64,000 nt of DNA from Candidatus Izemoplasma sp. Its GTDB lineage: Bacteria; Bacillota_I; Bacilli_A; Izemoplasmatales; Izemoplasmataceae. The DNA lies in NCBI GenBank assembly GCA_021736205.1, contig JAIPGF010000002.1, forward strand, positions 1 through 64,000, given 5' to 3'. Each line of letters begins with the position of its first letter. Position 1 is the first letter of the stretch. Under the pieces are notes generated by a model, which saw nothing but the letters and a program-made list of their open reading frames with translations, had not been told where the DNA came from and did not search any database. Of this stretch, positions 60,722-64,000 are shown piece after piece. The position numbers and the translations under genes are program-made.

Positions 60722-62008
60722 ATGCAGATCAACCGAAAATTTATTAAAGACGCCATTGATGATCTTGGATTTAGAGAAATGACTGAAATTCAAGAAAAAA
60801 TTATTCCGCAAGCGAAAAATAACCGTGATATTATTGGTTGTTCCCAAACTGGAAGTGGAAAAACTCATGCATTTTTAATTCCCATTTTTGAGAATTTAGA
60901 TTTAGATAAAAACGAACTACAAGTATTAATCGCTGCCCCAACAAGAGAACTAGCGAACCAAATTTATAAGTTTGCCTCTCATATGGCAGCTTTTTCAGAT
61001 ACGCCCATAGATATTAGAAAATATACTGGTGGTTCTAACCGCGCAAAAGAAGTTGAGCGCTTAGAAAAATCACAACCAACAATTGCGATTGGTACCCCTG
61101 GTAAATTACATGATTTAAGTTTAAAAGAGCGTGTATTAAAAACCCACACGGTTACAACCTTTATTATTGATGAAGCAGATATGTCACTTGAAAGTGGCTT
61201 TTTAACAGATATTGATTTAATCGCAGGAACAATGCCAGATAAGCTTCAAATGATGGTCTTTAGTGCCACCATTCCTGAGAAAATCAGACCGTTTTTACGT
61301 AAATATATGAATCAACCTGTTGAAGTTTACATTAAACCAAAAGAACTTTCTAGTTTAAATATTACACATATTTTTATCCCTATTAAATCACAAAAAAGAG
61401 ATGATGCATTACTTAATTTACTACAAACGTTTAAACCGTATGTTGCCTTAATCTTTTGTAACACCAAAGATAAAGTCGAAGAGATAGGGTCATTACTTTA
61501 TAAAAAAGGATTTGACGTTATTAAACTTCATGGCGACATTAAACCGCGTGAACGAAAACGTGTAATGCGTGATATAAAAGCAGCTAAATATCAATACATT
61601 GTAGCAAGTGATATTGCTAGTCGTGGCATTGATATTGATGGGTTGTCACATGTTATAAACTACGAGTTACCTGAAGATATGGAGTTTTATATCCACCGTA
61701 CTGGGCGTACAGGTCGAGCAAACTATGATGGCCTTGCTATGAGTTTATACACCAAAGAAGATGACCAATACATTGACTTTTTAGAAAGTAAAGATATTAA
61801 AATACTGTATAAAGACATTAAAGATAAAGAACTAATCACAAGACGTACGCGTAAACAACGTTTCAAACGAGAAAACGTTAAAAAAGGATACAACAAACAT
61901 AAATTGAACGTTAAAAAGAATAAGAAAGTTAAACCAGGATATAAAAAGAAATATCACAGTCGTTTACAAAAAGCACGAAGAAAAGCAGACAAAAAGAATA
62001 GGAGTTAA
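60722..62008 (+). CDS. DEAD-box ATP-dependent RNA helicase (CshB-like)
   Basis: This 428-residue RNA helicase has motifs in order: Q motif ([14 protein letters not shown]), I SQTGSGKT, Ia PTRELA, Ib [28 protein letters not shown] and [11 protein letters not shown] strongly basic tail ([23 protein letters not shown]) should bind RNA. Such helicases help ribosome assembly, mRNA decay and cold growth. GGAGGAG supports ATG 60722. The nfo gene follows after 2 bases, the same pairing as cshB-nfo (yqfR-yqfS) with ispH nearby (yqfP) in Bacillus. Confidence 0.94.
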   Translation: MQINRKFIKDAIDDLGFREMTEIQEKIIPQAKNNRDIIGCSQTGSGKTHAFLIPIFENLDLDKNELQVLIAAPTRELANQIYKFASHMAAFSDTPIDIRKYTGGSNRAKEVERLEKSQPTIAIGTPGKLHDLSLKERVLKTHTVTTFIIDEADMSLESGFLTDIDLIAGTMPDKLQMMVFSATIPEKIRPFLRKYMNQPVEVYIKPKELSSLNITHIFIPIKSQKRDDALLNLLQTFKPYVALIFCNTKDKVEEIGSLLYKKGFDVIKLHGDIKPRERKRVMRDIKAAKYQYIVASDIASRGIDIDGLSHVINYELPEDMEFYIHRTGRTGRANYDGLAMSLYTKEDDQYIDFLESKDIKILYKDIKDKELITRRTRKQRFKRENVKKGYNKHKLNVKKNKKVKPGYKKKYHSRLQKARRKADKKNRS

Positions 62009-62010
62009 AC

Positions 62011-62928
62011 ATGATTAAAATTGGTTCACACGTTTCAATGAATGGGAGCGACTATTTACTAGGAAGTGTTAAAGAAGCACTTAGTTACAATTCAAACACA
62101 TTTATGATTTATACCGGAGCTCCACAAAATACCAGACGTCAATCGCTAGATAAATTAAAAATAAAAGAAGCACACGAACTTATGAAACAACGTAACATTA
62201 ACCCAGATGACATTGTCGTTCATGCACCGTATATTATTAATTTAGCGAATAAAAATCCAGAAAAAAGACAATTTGCCGCTGATTTTTTAACTGAGGAAGT
62301 TAAACGAACAGATGCAATAGGTGCTAAACAAATTGTACTTCATCCCGGGGCACATGTTAGACAAGGTGTTGAATTGGGAATTAAACACATTGTTGAAGGA
62401 TTAAATAAAGTTATTGAAAACACCAAAGATTCAGATGTTTCAATTGCGCTTGAAACAATGGCAGGAAAAGGAACTGAAGTAGGTAGAACGTTTGAAGAAC
62501 TCAAACGTATTATTGATGGTGTAGTGCATCCAGAACGTTTAACTGTTTGTTTTGATACCTGTCATACCCATGATGCAGGCTATAAGACAAAAGAAGACTT
62601 TGATGGTGTAATCGAAGAATTTGATCGGATTATAGGAAAAGATAGAATATCTGTTTTCCATATCAATGATTCAAAAAATATTATCGGCGCATCTAAAGAT
62701 CGCCATGAAAATTTAGGGTATGGACAAATCGGATTTGATGCATTAAGATATGTAGTAATACATGAAGATTTCACGCATATTCCCAAAATTTTAGAAACAC
62801 CACATATCACGAAAACAGATGAAACAAAAAAACGATTATATCCGCCATATAAAGAAGAAATTGAAATGTTTAGAAGTGGTATATATAACCCAAAATTTCG
62901 CGATAATATTCGCAAACAACAACAATAA
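62011..62928 (+). CDS. nfo: Endonuclease IV (AP endonuclease)
   Basis: Nfo cuts DNA 5' to abasic sites and removes 3'-blocking groups in base excision repair, using three Zn ions. The ligand-bearing segments are [60 protein letters not shown] and ILETPH. Length 305 is slightly longer than the 280-300 usual. TAGGAG precedes the ATG; it is cotranscribed with the DEAD-box gene. Confidence 0.96.
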   Translation: MIKIGSHVSMNGSDYLLGSVKEALSYNSNTFMIYTGAPQNTRRQSLDKLKIKEAHELMKQRNINPDDIVVHAPYIINLANKNPEKRQFAADFLTEEVKRTDAIGAKQIVLHPGAHVRQGVELGIKHIVEGLNKVIENTKDSDVSIALETMAGKGTEVGRTFEELKRIIDGVVHPERLTVCFDTCHTHDAGYKTKEDFDGVIEEFDRIIGKDRISVFHINDSKNIIGASKDRHENLGYGQIGFDALRYVVIHEDFTHIPKILETPHITKTDETKKRLYPPYKEEIEMFRSGIYNPKFRDNIRKQQQ

Positions 62929-62933
62929 AAATT

Positions 62934-62968
62934 AAACACTTTTCACTTTCTGAAAAGTGTTTTTTTTA
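62934..62968 (+). terminator. Rho-independent terminator of nfo
   Basis: AAACACTTTTCA (62934-62945) pairs with TGAAAAGTGTTT (62951-62962), then a run of T's. Confidence 0.85.
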
Positions 62969-62991
62969 ATGGCATAATCACTCAATTTATA

Positions 62992-63020
62992 TTGACACAA
63001 AGAAAAAAGCATACTATCCT
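62992..63020 (+). promoter_or_regulatory. Promoter of queG
   Basis: A perfect TTGACA (62992-62997) is followed after 17 bp by TATCCT (63015-63020), then AAGGTGA. Confidence 0.55.
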
Positions 63021-63038
63021 AAATGTAAGGTGACTATA

Positions 63039-63980
63039 ATGAAGAAAAAGATTGAACAAATACTGAGTAATTATTTTGAAGCATATAACTTTGTTTCAGT
63101 TGAACACTACAAACAAGAAAAAGCCCAAAATCAAACAATTGATTTTGATTTTTTAAATGAGTTTAAAACTATTATCACTGTAGGGATTCCCTATCCTTCT
63201 AAAGAAACACAGTATAAAGGGAAAGGATATGGTATCTTATCTAGATACGCGTATAATACTGATTACCATATTGTTATGAGAAACTTGCTAAATAAATGTG
63301 AAACAAAACTTGGAGCACTTGGATTTAAGACAAAGGCGGCTGTGGATACATCGTTAATCGACGAACGTTTCGCTAGTTATTTAGCACATCTAGGATATAT
63401 TGGGAAAAATCAATTTCTGATTCATAAAAAGTATGGCAGTTATATGTATTTAGGGACTATTTTAATTGATACAGAAATTTCTACTAACAAAACACCATAT
63501 GATATATGCGATGATTGTACTCTTTGTATTGAAGCTTGTCCTAGTGGAGCACTTGATGACGGCTTTGATGAACAAAAATGTATTTCTTATTTAACCCAAG
63601 CAAAAGAGCCGCTAAACGAAACAGAAATAGGTCTAATAAAAACAATGATTTACGGCTGTGATATTTGTCAAAAAGTATGTCCTAAAAATACGAGGGTTGA
63701 TGTGCATACCTATGAAGAATTTGAACCAAGTGGTATTGAAAATATTCATCTTGAGACATTGCTCAAGATGACCAATAAAGACTATATGCGTATTTATAAG
63801 AACAATGCATCAAGTTGGCGTGGTGCTACAGTAATTAAACGAAATGCCCTCTGTTTAATTGCAAATCAAAATTTAACTGAGTATATTGAGTTAATTCAAG
63901 AATCAATTATTAAATATCATGATGTTTTATGGTATAATGAAACTGCAAAGAACGTACTGAAAATATTAAATCGGGAGTGA
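63039..63980 (+). CDS. queG: Epoxyqueuosine reductase
   Basis: QueG reduces epoxyqueuosine to queuosine in tRNA using cobalamin and two [4Fe-4S] clusters. The catalytic Asp lies in AVDTSLIDERFASYLAHLGYIGKN. Cluster Cys are in CDDCTLCIEACP and CDICQKVCPKN (plus EQKCISYL). At 313 residues it lacks the C-terminal HEAT-repeat extension of longer homologues. AAGGTGA supports ATG 63039. Other queuosine genes are not in the window; cobalamin would have to be obtained. Confidence 0.93.
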   Translation: MKKKIEQILSNYFEAYNFVSVEHYKQEKAQNQTIDFDFLNEFKTIITVGIPYPSKETQYKGKGYGILSRYAYNTDYHIVMRNLLNKCETKLGALGFKTKAAVDTSLIDERFASYLAHLGYIGKNQFLIHKKYGSYMYLGTILIDTEISTNKTPYDICDDCTLCIEACPSGALDDGFDEQKCISYLTQAKEPLNETEIGLIKTMIYGCDICQKVCPKNTRVDVHTYEEFEPSGIENIHLETLLKMTNKDYMRIYKNNASSWRGATVIKRNALCLIANQNLTEYIELIQESIIKYHDVLWYNETAKNVLKILNRE

Positions 63981-63984
63981 TATT

Positions 63985-64000
63985 ATGAATCATGTTGTAC
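63985..64000 (+). CDS. Start of a further gene, cut by the window end
   Basis: GGGAGTGA (63973-63980) precedes ATG 63985, reading MNHVV before the window ends. The first residues and the position after queG would suit a TrmL/CspR-type tRNA methyltransferase, but five codons are not enough to decide. Confidence 0.4.

Noticed and set aside
1-64000. tRNA, rRNA or CRISPR features
   Set aside because: Reading both strands showed no tRNA-like T-loop and acceptor pairs, no rRNA sequence and no regularly spaced direct repeats; a covariance search would be needed to exclude tRNAs fully.

Overview
The window is a low-GC (clearly AT-rich) chromosomal segment of a Firmicutes/Mollicutes-type bacterium. 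Shine-Dalgarno sites are strong (AGGAGG-like) and most genes lie on the + strand. TGA is used as a stop (for example at the ends of pgsA, mutL and miaA) and Trp is TGG, so the code is standard, unlike Mycoplasma. Gene order follows Bacillus in blocks: pgsA-recA, rny-ymdB-miaB-ricA, mutS-mutL-miaA, cmk-rpsA-der-gpsA-hup, rdgB-yfcE and nusB-xseA-xseB-dxs-recN. Together with rubrerythrin, ScdA and the small intergenic spaces this suggests a deep-branching, walled or wall-less anaerobe near Izemoplasmatales/Acholeplasmatales/Haloplasma. That placement is inference.

Layout. 1-3.3 kb: yebC, then a decayed zone with a frameshifted membrane protein and a ridA gene split by a degenerate IS200/IS605 (TnpB) element. 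3.3-13.7 kb: a GNAT acetyltransferase, an MFS carrier, pgsA, recA, a nitrilase-family hydrolase, rny (RNase Y), a Nudix hydrolase, ymdB, miaB, a YlbF/YmcA-family gene and a frameshifted membrane-anchored gene. 13.7-20.6 kb: mutS, msrB, mutL, miaA and an old-yellow-enzyme gene. 20.6-22.6 kb, minus strand: a pirin-MarR-flavin reductase operon behind a perfect 18-bp palindrome. 22.6-28.8 kb: an ADP-ribosylglycohydrolase-like gene, a gamma-glutamyltransferase-like gene, an AmmeMemoRadiSam pair with a premature stop, and a frameshifted XRE/TPR-like regulator with a structured leader.

28.8-38.9 kb: a membrane rhodanese, efp, a CNNM/CorC-type protein, rluB, cmk, rpsA, der, gpsA, hup, an ankyrin-repeat protein and a CPBP protease. 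38.9-49.4 kb: rdgB, rubrerythrin, yfcE-type phosphodiesterase, a prephenate-dehydratase-like protein lacking its catalytic Thr, a PAP2 phosphatase, an ABC exporter, scdA plus a DUF1858 gene, an M29 aminopeptidase, an alpha-glucosidase and an esterase. 49.4-64 kb: nusB, xseA, xseB, dxs, recN, dinB, a 1052-residue lipoprotein with about 101-residue repeats, ispH, a DEAD-box helicase, nfo and queG.

Themes. DNA repair and mutagenesis are heavily represented (recA, mutS, mutL, recN, xseAB, dinB, nfo, rdgB). So are RNA and tRNA maturation (rny, miaA, miaB, queG, rluB, nusB) and protection of an anaerobe against oxygen, NO and electrophiles (rubrerythrin, msrB, scdA, OYE, pirin/MarR). Isoprenoids are made by the MEP route (dxs, ispH). 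Five genes are visibly broken: four by what look like single missing bases and one by a TTA-to-TAA change. No rRNA, tRNA or CRISPR array was recognised.
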